A stretch of 15,057 bases of DNA from assembly GCA_009778425.1 (NCBI GenBank), contig WRJU01000232.1, positions 1 through 15,057 on the forward strand. The letters run 5' to 3'. The first letter of the stretch is position 1; the number at the start of each line of letters is the position of its first letter. This stretch comes from Pseudomonadota bacterium (GTDB lineage Bacteria > Pseudomonadota > Gammaproteobacteria > Burkholderiales > Rhodocyclaceae). Of this stretch, positions 1-7,530 are shown piece after piece. Both the position numbers and the translations under genes were made by a program. The notes under the pieces are model-generated. The model had not been told where the DNA came from, searched no databases, and saw nothing but the letters and a program-made list of their open reading frames with translations.

Positions 1-1381
1 AGCGGCGCTCAAAACGAACCTTCGCGCTCGAATCCACCGCCGCAGCCCCCTCTCCCCAGCCCTCCCCCGCGAGGGGGGAGGGAGAAAGACCAGGGGCGAA
101 AGCGTTTTGCGACAATCTCGAAGAGCCGGAGCGCGGCAAGATCAGCGGCATCGGCACTTGGCCGCGCGCACGGCGCAGCCACAGCGGCGGTTCAGCACTG
201 CCGCGCGGCAAGGCCACGCTGTCATCGCAGCGCGCAGCGATGGCGCGGTCGTGCCAGAGCATTGCGTCGGCAATGCCCGCCAATTCGTCCCGAGCCTCGT
301 CCGGATCGGTCAGCAGCGGCTGGCCGGAACGATTGGCGCTGGTCGCTACCAGCAGCAAGTCGTTCGCCGCCCGCAGCCAGTCCTGCCCCTGCGGCTGGCC
401 CAGCGCGGTGTGAAACAGCAGGGTGTGGATGGGTGTGCTCGGCAGCATCAACCCCAGTTGGCGCAGGCCGGGCGCGATGCCTGACAACGCGCTCGGCCTC
501 TTCTCGCGCAAGGGCAGCAGCACAATGGGGCGCTGTGCGCTGCCGAGCAGACGCGAATCCTCGTCGTTCAGTTCGACCCAGCGCGCCGCCGAAGCGGCGT
601 TGAGCGCCAAGGTAGCGAACGGTTTGGCAGGTCGGCGCTTGCGCTCGCGCAGACGAGCCACCGTGGCCGACTGGCGCGCATCGCATATCAGATGAAAACC
701 ACCTAGCCCCTGCACCGCGACGATGCCGCCAGCTTCTATCAAGCGCCAGACGGCTTCGATGGGGTCAAGCTGCGCGGCATTCGCGTCGCTGGCCGAGCCG
801 CGCCAATCCTCCAATCGCAAGCGCGGCCCGCATTTTGGGCAGGCGATAGGCTCGGCGTGAAAGCGCCGACTGGCCGGATCGCTGTATTCGCGCGCGCAGT
901 CCTGGCACATGGCAAAGGACGCCATGCTGGTATGCGCGCGGTCGTAAGGCGTGCGCAGAGCCAGCGTGAAGCGCGGGCCGCAATTGGTGCAGCCGATGAA
1001 GGGATGCAGCCAGCGGCGATTGCCGGGCGTGAATAGCTCTTCCACGCAAGCATCACAGACAGCGGTATCGACCGGAATAGCCGCCGCCACTGCGCCCGTG
1101 TCGCGGCTGCGGGCGATACGGAAGCCCTGCCAATCAGCACGCAGCGGCGCGGCGTTGGCACTGATGCCGTCGATGCGCGCCAATGGCGGCAAGTCGCGCC
1201 GCAATGCCGCTTCCAGCGCCTGCAAGCTGTCGCGCTCGCCCTGCACATCAATCAGCACGCCGCCGTCAGTGTTGCAGACCTCGCCGTCCAAGCGCAGTTG
1301 GGTCGCCTTGTGCCAGACGAAGGGCCTGAACCCGACGCCTTGTACACAGCCGCTGATCCACAAACGCCGCCGCTCGATCAT
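1..1381 (-). CDS. hypF: HypF carbamoyltransferase, [NiFe]-hydrogenase maturation (3' end beyond window)
   Basis: HypF converts carbamoyl phosphate to a carbamoyl adenylate and loads it on HypE, the precursor of the cyanide ligands of the [NiFe] centre. The frame is open from ATG at 1381 to the left edge, 460 codons; family members are about 750 residues. An acylphosphatase domain (about 1-92) carries the motif GCVQGVGFRP at 11-20. Two zinc-finger units follow: C109-x2-C112-x18-C131-x2-C134 and C159-x2-C162-x18-C181-x2-C184. A YrdC-like nucleotide-binding domain spans about 200-400 and ends near RRARGQVP (about 403-410). The Kae1-like carbamoyltransferase domain has not begun at the edge. The last 50 visible residues are a low-complexity linker containing an in-frame repeat. 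The start codon overlaps the hypB stop (ATGA), indicating translational coupling. The family is certain; whether the gene is intact beyond the edge cannot be seen. Confidence 0.93.
   Translation of the reverse strand, partial: MIERRRLWISGCVQGVGFRPFVWHKATQLRLDGEVCNTDGGVLIDVQGERDSLQALEAALRRDLPPLARIDGISANAAPLRADWQGFRIARSRDTGAVAAAIPVDTAVCDACVEELFTPGNRRWLHPFIGCTNCGPRFTLALRTPYDRAHTSMASFAMCQDCAREYSDPASRRFHAEPIACPKCGPRLRLEDWRGSASDANAAQLDPIEAVWRLIEAGGIVAVQGLGGFHLICDARQSATVARLRERKRRPAKPFATLALNAASAARWVELNDEDSRLLGSAQRPIVLLPLREKRPSALSGIAPGLRQLGLMLPSTPIHTLLFHTALGQPQGQDWLRAANDLLLVATSANRSGQPLLTDPDEARDELAGIADAMLWHDRAIAARCDDSVALPRGSAEPPLWLRRARGQVPMPLILPRSGSSRLSQNAFAPGLSPSPLAGEGWGEGAAAVDSSAKVRFERR
44..92. repeat. 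GC-rich palindromic interspersed-type repeat inside hypF
   Basis: The core is a perfect 9-base inverted repeat, CCCTCCCCC (60-68) and GGGGGAGGG (74-82), around the loop GCGAG. Flanking C/T-rich and G/A-rich runs extend it. Read in the hypF frame on the minus strand it encodes SPSPLAGEGWGEG. This peptide is often seen where a common proteobacterial intergenic palindrome has been translated; that comparison is from memory, not a search. It lies between the YrdC-like and expected Kae1-like domains of HypF. Outer limits are approximate. Confidence 0.65.
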
Positions 1382-2199
1382 GGGCCGTGGCAGCCTCTGT
1401 CACCTAATGCGGCGGCACAACCCGCGCGCAGCCAGTCGAACCAGGCCGCCAATCCTTCGCCACTACGCGCGGAAAGTTCAAACACGCGGATGCCGGGATT
1501 GACCTGGCGCGCATAGGCCAGCGCCCGCGCCACGTCGAAATCCACGTAGGGCAGCAGGTCGATCTTGTTGAGCAACAACACGTCGGCAGCGGCGAACATA
1601 TCCGGGTATTTGACCGGTTTGTCCTCGCCTTCTGTTACCGACAGCACCACCACCTTGTGCGCTTCGCCCAAATCGAAGGCCGCCGGACACACCAGATTGC
1701 CCACATTTTCGATCAGCAGCAGCCCACCATCGGCCAGCGGCAGGTCGTGCGCGGCATGGCCCACCATATGGGCGTCCAGATGGCAGCCCTTGCCGGTGTT
1801 GATCTGCACTGCGGGAGCGCCAGCGGCGCGGATGCGCTCGGCGTCGTTGGCGGTCTGCTGGTCGCCTTCAATCACGGCCATCGACAACTCTGGGCACAGC
1901 GCTTCGATGGTGCGCGCCAGTACGCTGGTCTTGCCTGAGCCGGGGCTGGACACCAGATTGAGCGCAAACACGCCCAAGGCGCGCCAGTACGCGCGATTTG
2001 CAGCGGCATAGCGGTTATTCTCGCCCAGGATGTCCTGCTCCAGCGATAGGCGGCGGCTGGCCTGCCCATCGTCGTGCATATGCTCAAAGGCATGGCCGTG
2101 CTCGTGGGTATGCCCGCCGTGCTCGTGGGAATGACCGTGCTCGTGGACATGTTCATGGGTATGGGTATCGGGCATTCCGCAGCCGCAGGTCAGGCACAT
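1378..2199 (-). CDS. hypB: HypB, nickel-inserting GTPase of hydrogenase maturation
   Basis: HypB is a metal-binding GTPase that, with HypA, delivers nickel to the hydrogenase large subunit. I chose ATG at 2199 (273 residues) because an AGGTGA ribosome-binding site lies about 7 bases upstream; GTG at 2205 is in frame but too close to it. The N-terminus has the high-affinity metal motif MCLTCGCG (C2, C5, C7). A histidine-rich tract follows, with 14 His in residues 13-42, as in nickel-storing HypB proteins. The GTPase domain shows the P-loop SSPGSGKTS (about 84-92), the C139-H140 and C171 metal site of the G domain, and NKID at 211-214. hypF follows with a 4-base overlap. The gene is divergent from hoxF and must use its own promoter in the 2200-2402 spacer. 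Confidence 0.96.
   Translation of the reverse strand: MCLTCGCGMPDTHTHEHVHEHGHSHEHGGHTHEHGHAFEHMHDDGQASRRLSLEQDILGENNRYAAANRAYWRALGVFALNLVSSPGSGKTSVLARTIEALCPELSMAVIEGDQQTANDAERIRAAGAPAVQINTGKGCHLDAHMVGHAAHDLPLADGGLLLIENVGNLVCPAAFDLGEAHKVVVLSVTEGEDKPVKYPDMFAAADVLLLNKIDLLPYVDFDVARALAYARQVNPGIRVFELSARSGEGLAAWFDWLRAGCAAALGDRGCHGP
2096..2146. repeat. Triplicated 12-base repeat coding the HypB His-rich tract
   Basis: CCGTGCTCGTGG occurs exactly at 2096-2107, 2117-2128 and 2135-2146. The spacings of 21 and 18 bases preserve the hypB frame. On the minus strand the copies code for His-Glu-His-Gly units. The tract has probably expanded by in-frame slippage or duplication. Confidence 0.7.
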
Positions 2200-2222
2200 A
2201 GCCACTCACCTCAAGTTTTCCG

Positions 2223-2240
2223 ATAAATGTGTGTATTTAT
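2223..2240. promoter_or_regulatory. AT-rich inverted repeat, possible operator between hypB and hoxF
   Basis: ATAAAT (2223-2228) and ATTTAT (2235-2240) form a perfect inverted repeat around GTGTGT. A wider GATAA (2222-2226) and TTATC (2242-2246) pair brackets much of it. The AT-rich patch contrasts with the GC-rich surroundings and covers the likely hypB transcription start, so it could bind a dimeric regulator. No specific regulator is recognised; it is not a clear FNR or NikR site. Confidence 0.35.
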
Positions 2241-2246
2241 ATTATC
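2241..2246 (-). promoter_or_regulatory. Possible -10 element for hypBF
   Basis: Read on the minus strand, 2246-2241 is GATAAT, five of six matches to TATAAT, and the next bases are also TATA-like. It lies about 40 bases upstream of the hypB ATG, a sensible distance. No convincing -35 box sits 16-18 bases further upstream, so the call is weak. Confidence 0.25.
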
Positions 2247-2323
2247 GTATATGATTTGTCTGAAGTTAGGGGCTTGTTTTTGCTTGGAAATCGAGACCGC
2301 GCCGCTCCTTTAACATATAGCCC

Positions 2324-2352
2324 TTGACAAGTTACCGGGCGTGTTGTTCTAT
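2324..2352 (+). promoter_or_regulatory. Sigma-70 type promoter of the hox operon
   Basis: A perfect -35 box TTGACA (2324-2329) is followed after exactly 17 bases by TTCTAT (2347-2352). This -10 matches the consensus at only three positions, but they include the first T and the last A and T. Transcription would start near 2359, giving a leader of about 44 bases before the hoxF start. A perfect -35 with a weak -10 is typical of a promoter helped by an activator. Confidence 0.5.
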
Positions 2353-2390
2353 CGCATCGGATATTTTTGCTGAAGCGGTCACTTTCAAAA

Positions 2391-2396
2391 AAGGAG
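2391..2396 (+). promoter_or_regulatory. Ribosome-binding site fixing the hoxF TTG start
   Basis: AAGGAG is a near-perfect Shine-Dalgarno sequence placed 6 bases before TTG at 2403. The in-frame ATG at 2367 lies upstream of this site and would add 12 residues not typical of HoxF. The site therefore supports the rare TTG start. Confidence 0.7.
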
Positions 2397-2402
2397 TGTG
2401 CT

Positions 2403-4202
2403 TTGAGCCTTGATAATTCTTCTGCCAGGGAAGTGCTGGAGCCCATTCTGGAGCGCTATTCCCGCAATCCGCACTACCTCATGCAAATTCTTCGGGAAAC
2501 CCAGGAACATCTGGATTTCATTCCCCAGTGGGCTGTGGACTATCTCGCCGAGGCTCTTGCCTTGGCGCGCACGCAAGTCCAGTCTGTCATCGACTTCTAC
2601 GCCTTCTTCTATAGCAGTCCGCGCGGTAAATACCGCGTCCTCTTCTCCGACAATGTGACAGATCGGATGCAGGGCAACACAGCTTTGCTTTCGCGCATGT
2701 TGTCGAAGTTCGGCCTGACTCAGGGGCAGGTTTCAGGAGATGGGCTGGTCAGCATCGACACCACTTCCTGCACGGGCATGTGCGACCAGGGCCCTGCCCT
2801 TCTGGTCAACAATTATCCCGTTACACGGCTTTCTTCGCAGCGTATTGACCAGATATGCGAGCTCATCAAGAAACAGACGCCGCTGAAGGAATGGCCGACA
2901 GAACTTTTCCTTGTTGAAGACAACATCCGCTGCAAAGACGTGTTGCTCTCGACGGAAATGGTCAACGGTCAGGCGCTCAAACGCGCCGTCGAGCTTGGCC
3001 CCGAGGGCATGCTCGCTGAAATGAAAACCTCCAATTTCCGTGGTCGCGGCGGCGCGGGCTTTACCACGGCCGTCAAGTGGGAGGCGTGCAAAAACGCGCC
3101 CGGCGAGACACGCTATGTCGTCTGCAATGCCGACGAGGGAGAACCGGGGACGTTCAAAGACCGCGTATTGCTGTCCTCCTTCCCGGAGCGCGTCTTTGAA
3201 GGCATGACGATTGCGGGCTATACCATCGGCGCAGCCAAGGGCCTTGTCTATCTGCGCGCTGAATACCGCTATATGCTGGAGCAACTTCAGGCCATACTCG
3301 AAGCCAGACGCAAAGCCAATCTGCTGGGCAAGGATATTCTGGGCCAGAAGGGCTTTGACTTCGACATTGAAATCCACATGGGAGCAGGGGCCTATATCTG
3401 CGGAGAAGAGACGGCGCTCCTCGAGTCGCTCGAAGGCAAACCCGGCAGGCCCCGGATACGCCCGCCTTTCCCCGTCACTTATGGCTATTTGGGCAAGCCC
3501 ACCGTCGTCAACAATGTCGAAACCCTGGCCAAAGCGACGCTGATTGCCCAAAACGGCGGCGCGTGGTATCGCGGCCTGGGAACCAAACTCTCCACAGGAA
3601 CCAAGCTCCTGTCCATTTCCGGGGACTGCACCCGCCCCGGCATTTATGAATATCCCTTTGGCGTGCGCATTGCCAAAATCCTTGAGGATTGCGGCGCGCA
3701 CGACGCCGTAGCGGTGCAAGTCGGCGGCGCGGCGGGTACGTGCATCGCGCGGCATGAGTTCGGTCGAAAAATCGCCTTTGAAGACGTCTCCACCTCGGGG
3801 TCGCTCATGGTGTTCGGCAACAACCGCGACATGTTTGAAGTGGCCAGAAATTTCGCGCACTTCTTCAAACATGAAAGCTGCGGTTTCTGTACGCCGTGCC
3901 GCGTGGGGACTACCTTGATGTGCAACATCCTCGACAAAATTGCCGAGGGTAAAGGCACGATCTATGAAATGAACGAGTTGTCCCATCTGTACCAGCTTTT
4001 GAGTACCGTCAGCCATTGCGGCCTTGGACAAAGCGCCGGACGCCCTGTCAATGACACCCTGCAGAAGTTCCGCCCATCTTATGACAGGCGGCTTAAGCAG
4101 AAAGATTTTGAACCGGCCTTTGATCTGGATGCGGCCTTGGCTCCCGCGCGTGAAATCATGGAGCGAGATGACATCGATGCTCATCTGGGAGCAGACCTAT
4201 GA
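2403..4202 (+). CDS. hoxF: HoxF, NAD-binding diaphorase subunit of soluble [NiFe]-hydrogenase
   Basis: HoxF carries FMN and the NAD(H) site of the cytoplasmic NAD-reducing hydrogenase. I chose TTG at 2403 (599 residues, close to the roughly 600 of related HoxF) because AAGGAG at 2391-2396 sits 6 bases upstream; ATG at 2367 is in frame but has no such site. The N-terminal third is a NuoE/HoxE-like thioredoxin-fold domain. It keeps only one cysteine pair, C123-x3-C127, so its [2Fe-2S] cluster is probably absent. The NuoF-like part shows the FMN/NADH glycine-rich loops GRGGAGF (214-220), NADEGEPGTFKD (from 242) and GAGAYICGEE (327-336). The [4Fe-4S] ligands are C493, C496, C499 and C539. It is first in the operon, and its stop overlaps the hoxU start as ATGA. 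Confidence 0.96.
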   Translation: MSLDNSSAREVLEPILERYSRNPHYLMQILRETQEHLDFIPQWAVDYLAEALALARTQVQSVIDFYAFFYSSPRGKYRVLFSDNVTDRMQGNTALLSRMLSKFGLTQGQVSGDGLVSIDTTSCTGMCDQGPALLVNNYPVTRLSSQRIDQICELIKKQTPLKEWPTELFLVEDNIRCKDVLLSTEMVNGQALKRAVELGPEGMLAEMKTSNFRGRGGAGFTTAVKWEACKNAPGETRYVVCNADEGEPGTFKDRVLLSSFPERVFEGMTIAGYTIGAAKGLVYLRAEYRYMLEQLQAILEARRKANLLGKDILGQKGFDFDIEIHMGAGAYICGEETALLESLEGKPGRPRIRPPFPVTYGYLGKPTVVNNVETLAKATLIAQNGGAWYRGLGTKLSTGTKLLSISGDCTRPGIYEYPFGVRIAKILEDCGAHDAVAVQVGGAAGTCIARHEFGRKIAFEDVSTSGSLMVFGNNRDMFEVARNFAHFFKHESCGFCTPCRVGTTLMCNILDKIAEGKGTIYEMNELSHLYQLLSTVSHCGLGQSAGRPVNDTLQKFRPSYDRRLKQKDFEPAFDLDAALAPAREIMERDDIDAHLGADL

Positions 4203-4918
4203 ACTCGGAAAACACCTTTATCATTGACGGTACGCCCATCCCCTTCGAGCCAGATCAAACTGTGCTTCAGGCGGCACTCAAAGCGGGCGTTTTCATTCCG
4301 CACCTTTGCTTCTATCCGGGCCTCAAACCCAATGGCAATTGCAAGCTGTGCACCGTCGTCATCAACGGTCGGCACACCTCTGCCTGTACCACCCTTGCGC
4401 GTTCGGGCATTGAAGTCGAAAACAACACGCCGGCACTCCACGACAAGCGCAGGCTCTTGCTGCAAATGCTGTTTGTCGAAGGCAACCACTTTTGTCCCGG
4501 TTGCGAGAAGAGCGGGAACTGCCAGCTTCAGGCCTTGGCCTATGACTTGGAAATGATGACGCCTCACTTCAATCATTTCTTCCAAAACCGAAAAGTTGAC
4601 GTTTCTCACCCCGAAGCCTTTCTGGACATGAATCGCTGCGTTGCTTGTGGCCTGTGTGTTCAGGCCAGTAGCGAGATTGACAAGAAGAACGTTTTTGCCC
4701 TTTCCGGCAGGGGCATAGCTTCACACGTTGTCATCAACACCCCCTCTGGAAAGCTGGGGGACAGCGACTTTGCCTTGAGCGACAAAGCCGCCAGTGTCTG
4801 CCCCGTCGGAGCCATTTTGCCCAAGCGCCGTGGTTTTGCTGTTCCTATCGGACAGCGTCTCTATGACGATCTGCCCATCAGCTCTCAAACCGAGTTTCTG
4901 ACAACGAGGGAGGCCTAA
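4199..4918 (+). CDS. hoxU: HoxU, iron-sulfur subunit of the NAD-reducing hydrogenase diaphorase
   Basis: HoxU resembles the N-terminus of NuoG and wires electrons between HoxF and HoxY through iron-sulfur clusters in the cytoplasm. The 239-residue product has the expected length. A plant-ferredoxin-like [2Fe-2S] domain has C37, C48, C51 and C63. Next is the His/Cys [4Fe-4S] motif H97-x-C99-x2-C102-x5-C108. A further [4Fe-4S] site is formed by C147-x2-C150-x2-C153 with C201 in the CPVG motif. ATG at 4199 overlaps the hoxF stop by ATGA, so translation is probably coupled. hoxY begins two bases after its stop. All cluster ligands that can be recognised are present. Confidence 0.96.
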   Translation: MNSENTFIIDGTPIPFEPDQTVLQAALKAGVFIPHLCFYPGLKPNGNCKLCTVVINGRHTSACTTLARSGIEVENNTPALHDKRRLLLQMLFVEGNHFCPGCEKSGNCQLQALAYDLEMMTPHFNHFFQNRKVDVSHPEAFLDMNRCVACGLCVQASSEIDKKNVFALSGRGIASHVVINTPSGKLGDSDFALSDKAASVCPVGAILPKRRGFAVPIGQRLYDDLPISSQTEFLTTREA

Positions 4919-4919
4919 C

Positions 4920-5480
4920 ATGCTGAGTCCACAAGAACCTCCCAAGCGGAAACTGCGCGTGGCGACCACTTCCTTGTCGGGTTGCTTCGGTTGCCACATG
5001 TCGCTTTTGGATATGGACGAAAGGCTGCTCGACTTGATTGAACTGGTTGAGTTCGACCGCTCTCCTGTCACCGACATCAAACACTGCGGCCCTTGCGACA
5101 TCGGCATCATTGAAGGCTGCGTCTGCAATTCTGAAAACGTTCACGTCTTGCACGAGTTTCGCAACAGTTGCCGCACATTGATTGCGCTGGGCGCCTGTGC
5201 CGTCAATGGAGGGCTGCCTGCTTTGCGCAACGACTTGGATGTGCGTGAAATCTTGCGTGAAGCCTATTTTGAACAGCAGGGCGTCGTCAGCAGCACTATT
5301 CCGAATGACGTCGAATTGCCTTTGCTGCTCGACAAAGCCCGCCCCATTAACGAAATCGTGCGCGTGGACTATTTCATTCCTGGTTGTCCGCCCTCGGGGG
5401 ATGCGATTTTTAAGTTCTTGACGGATTTTGCTTCTGGCCGCACCCCGCGCCTGGACTACCCGCTCATACGGTTCGACTAG
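4920..5480 (+). CDS. hoxY: HoxY, small subunit of bidirectional [NiFe]-hydrogenase
   Basis: HoxY is the small electron-transfer subunit that pairs with HoxH. The 186-residue protein has the four ligands of the proximal [4Fe-4S] cluster: C22-x2-C25 in SGCFGCHMS, C93 in GACAVNGG and C156 in PGCPPSGD. No Tat signal peptide or medial and distal cluster domain is present, as expected for a short cytoplasmic group 3 small subunit and unlike membrane uptake hydrogenases. ATG at 4920 is preceded by GGGAGG within the end of hoxU. The spacing of two bases to hoxU and 22 bases to hoxH places it firmly in the operon. Confidence 0.96.
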   Translation: MLSPQEPPKRKLRVATTSLSGCFGCHMSLLDMDERLLDLIELVEFDRSPVTDIKHCGPCDIGIIEGCVCNSENVHVLHEFRNSCRTLIALGACAVNGGLPALRNDLDVREILREAYFEQQGVVSSTIPNDVELPLLLDKARPINEIVRVDYFIPGCPPSGDAIFKFLTDFASGRTPRLDYPLIRFD

Positions 5481-5502
5481 CCCAAACGATTTTGGAGAAA
5501 AC

Positions 5503-7002
5503 ATGTTTGAACTTGAAAACGCCAAAACAACTCAGGGCCTGCGTCGTATCGCAATCGACCCTGTCTCCCGTGTCGAAGGGCACGGCAAAGTCACCTTGTT
5601 GCTCGACGAGCAAAACAAAATTCACCAGGCGCGCCTGCACATCGTCGAATTTCGAGGCTTTGAAATATTCATCAAGGGCCGTCCCTATTGGGAAGTCCCC
5701 GTCACAGTGCAACGGCTGTGCGGCATTTGCCCTGTCAGCCACCAACTGGCCGCCTGCAAGGCCATGGACGCGATTATTGGCGCCAAACAACTGACGCCGA
5801 CGGCGGAAAAACTCCGCCGCCTGATGCACTATGGGCAACTTGTCCAGTCCAATGCCGTGCACTTCTATCACCTGGCTTCGCCGGACTTGTTGCTGGGCTT
5901 TGACTGCGAACCGACCCAACGCAACATTATCGGCGTCGCCATGAAATACCCCGACATCGCCAAGCAGGGGATACTTATCCGCAAATACGGCCAGGAAGTC
6001 ATCCGCCATACGGCTGGCAAGCGCATTCATGGCACGGGCGCCATTCCCGGCGGCGTCAACAAAGCCTTGACCGCTGCGGAACGCGACGAGCTGAAGAAAG
6101 ACCTGCCGCAACTCATCGAATGGGCACAGGGCGGCGTTGAGCTGGTAGAGCGTTACTTTGAAGCGAACCCCGCCTTCTTTAACAGCTTCGGCCTATTTGA
6201 ATCCAGTATGATGGGCATGGTTCGGGAGGATGGCGCCCTGGATATTTATCACGGCGATTTGCGCGTCAAAGACGCCAAGGGCGAACCCATTATCGACCGC
6301 TTCAACTACGAAACCTATACGCAGGTACTCCGGGAAGAAGTCAAACCCTGGAGCTACATGAAGTTCCCTTATATTGAAAAATTAGGGCCTGAAAAAGGCT
6401 GGTATAAAGTCGGCCCGCTTGCCCGTTTGCAGACGTGTGACTTCATTCCCTCGCCACTGGCCGAAGCAGCGCGGCAAAAAATGCTGGCCATCGGCAACGA
6501 CCAACCCGTGCATTCCACGTTGAGTTACAACTGGGCGAGAATCATCGAAGTCCTTCATGGCCTCGAAGTCATTCAGGACTTGCTGGACGACCCGGACGTG
6601 CTCGGCAAGGACTTGACGGTCAAGGGCGAGCGCCAGGAAGAAGGCATAGGCGTCATTGAAGCGCCGCGCGGCGTACTCATCCACCACTACAAGGTCAACG
6701 AGGATGACCAGGTTACCATGTGCAATCTGATCGTATCGACGACGCACAACAACCAGGCCATGAATACCGCCATCCGTTCCGTTGCCATGCAGTTCCTGGA
6801 TGGTCGCGTAATTTCTGAGGGTTTGCTCAACCATATCGAGTGCGCCATTCGCGCTTACGACCCCTGCCTGTCTTGCGCCACTCACGCCCTTGGGAAAATG
6901 CCCCTGCAAGTGGAACTCGACGACGCTGAAGGCCAGTGCTTGAGCCTGCTTCGCCGCGACTCCAGCGGCAGAGTCCACATGTCGGACATACATGACGACT
7001 GA
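5503..7002 (+). CDS. hoxH: HoxH, catalytic large subunit of bidirectional [NiFe]-hydrogenase
   Basis: HoxH holds the Ni-Fe active site, where H2 is split or made. ATG at 5503 has GGAGAA upstream and gives 499 residues; in-frame codons back to 5428 overlap hoxY and lack family similarity. The four nickel ligands are present: C73-x2-C76 in RLCGICPVSH and C455-x2-C458 in DPCLSCATH. H80 and the early EGHGK motif (E25) are also conserved. After H461 comes a 38-residue tail, expected to be removed by HoxW once nickel is in place. Absence of signal peptide and membrane anchor fits a soluble enzyme. The 3' end overlaps hoxW by 11 bases. Confidence 0.97.
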   Translation: MFELENAKTTQGLRRIAIDPVSRVEGHGKVTLLLDEQNKIHQARLHIVEFRGFEIFIKGRPYWEVPVTVQRLCGICPVSHQLAACKAMDAIIGAKQLTPTAEKLRRLMHYGQLVQSNAVHFYHLASPDLLLGFDCEPTQRNIIGVAMKYPDIAKQGILIRKYGQEVIRHTAGKRIHGTGAIPGGVNKALTAAERDELKKDLPQLIEWAQGGVELVERYFEANPAFFNSFGLFESSMMGMVREDGALDIYHGDLRVKDAKGEPIIDRFNYETYTQVLREEVKPWSYMKFPYIEKLGPEKGWYKVGPLARLQTCDFIPSPLAEAARQKMLAIGNDQPVHSTLSYNWARIIEVLHGLEVIQDLLDDPDVLGKDLTVKGERQEEGIGVIEAPRGVLIHHYKVNEDDQVTMCNLIVSTTHNNQAMNTAIRSVAMQFLDGRVISEGLLNHIECAIRAYDPCLSCATHALGKMPLQVELDDAEGQCLSLLRRDSSGRVHMSDIHDD

Positions 7003-7492
7003 GGTACTTCTGACGGCCTGGGGCAATACCAGCAGGGGGGATGACGCATTAGGCCCATCTCTCCTGCAGCGCTTGAATGCGTGGGCTTTGTCGTCGGGGA
7101 TGGCCGAGCGATTTGAGTGGGTCGAAGACTTTCAATTGCAAATAGATCATGCCCTCAACCTTGAGGGCAAAACCTTGGCGCTTTATATCGACGCAGGTCA
7201 AAATACCCCGGCTCCCTTTTCCTTCTCTCCTATTTCACCTCTCAAACAGCCGTGGCACACCACCCACGCCATGCCCCCCGAATCCGTATTGGCTGTTTTT
7301 GAGCAAACTTTTCGAAAACCGCCCTGCCCTGCCTTCACATTGTGTTTGAAAGGCGAAGACTTTGGAATTCGAGAAGGGCTTTCTCTAGCGGCTCAAAACG
7401 CCCTCGAATCAGCCTTGGTTTTTGCGCAGAAATTGCTGAATAATCCAACTCCGGAAGCCTGGCTCGCCCTCGCCCACGCGCCGCCCCTTTGA
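6992..7492 (+). CDS. hoxW: HoxW, endopeptidase maturing HoxH
   Basis: HoxW is the dedicated endopeptidase that cleaves the C-terminal peptide from HoxH after nickel insertion. The 166-residue protein matches the HoxW/HycI family length. The hallmark GNTSRGDDALG is at 11-21. D18, D67 (in YIDAGQ) and H92 (in HTTHAMPP) match the three nickel-sensing positions of HybD-type proteases. The family signature KGEDFGIREGLS lies near 120-131. ATG at 6992 lies inside the end of hoxH, so the protease is probably made by coupled translation with its substrate. It is the last gene of the operon and converges on hypA. Confidence 0.93.
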   Translation: MTTEVLLTAWGNTSRGDDALGPSLLQRLNAWALSSGMAERFEWVEDFQLQIDHALNLEGKTLALYIDAGQNTPAPFSFSPISPLKQPWHTTHAMPPESVLAVFEQTFRKPPCPAFTLCLKGEDFGIREGLSLAAQNALESALVFAQKLLNNPTPEAWLALAHAPPL

Positions 7493-7516
7493 GAAGCCAT
7501 AGCGTAGCTATACTTC
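7493..7516. terminator. Hairpin between convergent hoxW and hypA, possible terminator
   Basis: GAAG (7493-7496) pairs with CTTC (7513-7516), and inside it ATAGC (7499-7503) pairs with GCTAT (7507-7511) around the loop GTA. It starts directly after the hoxW stop in a 38-base convergent spacer. No T run follows on either strand, so it is not a classical intrinsic terminator. It could still stop transcription or block 3' decay. Confidence 0.3.
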
Positions 7517-7530
7517 ATGCTTCCGGACAG

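Noticed and set aside
222..686. Minus-strand open frame inside hypF in another frame
   Set aside because: The true hypF frame, with acylphosphatase, zinc-finger and YrdC motifs, runs unbroken through this stretch; this frame encodes only arginine- and alanine-rich shadow sequence.
2733..4184. Open frame of 483 codons on the minus strand opposite hoxF
   Set aside because: It is the antisense of a clearly functional hoxF, has no recognisable domain or ribosome-binding site, and long antisense frames are common in GC-rich genes.
5428..5502. Upstream in-frame extension of HoxH into hoxY
   Set aside because: The extra 25 residues do not resemble HoxH and there is a good ribosome-binding site for ATG at 5503.
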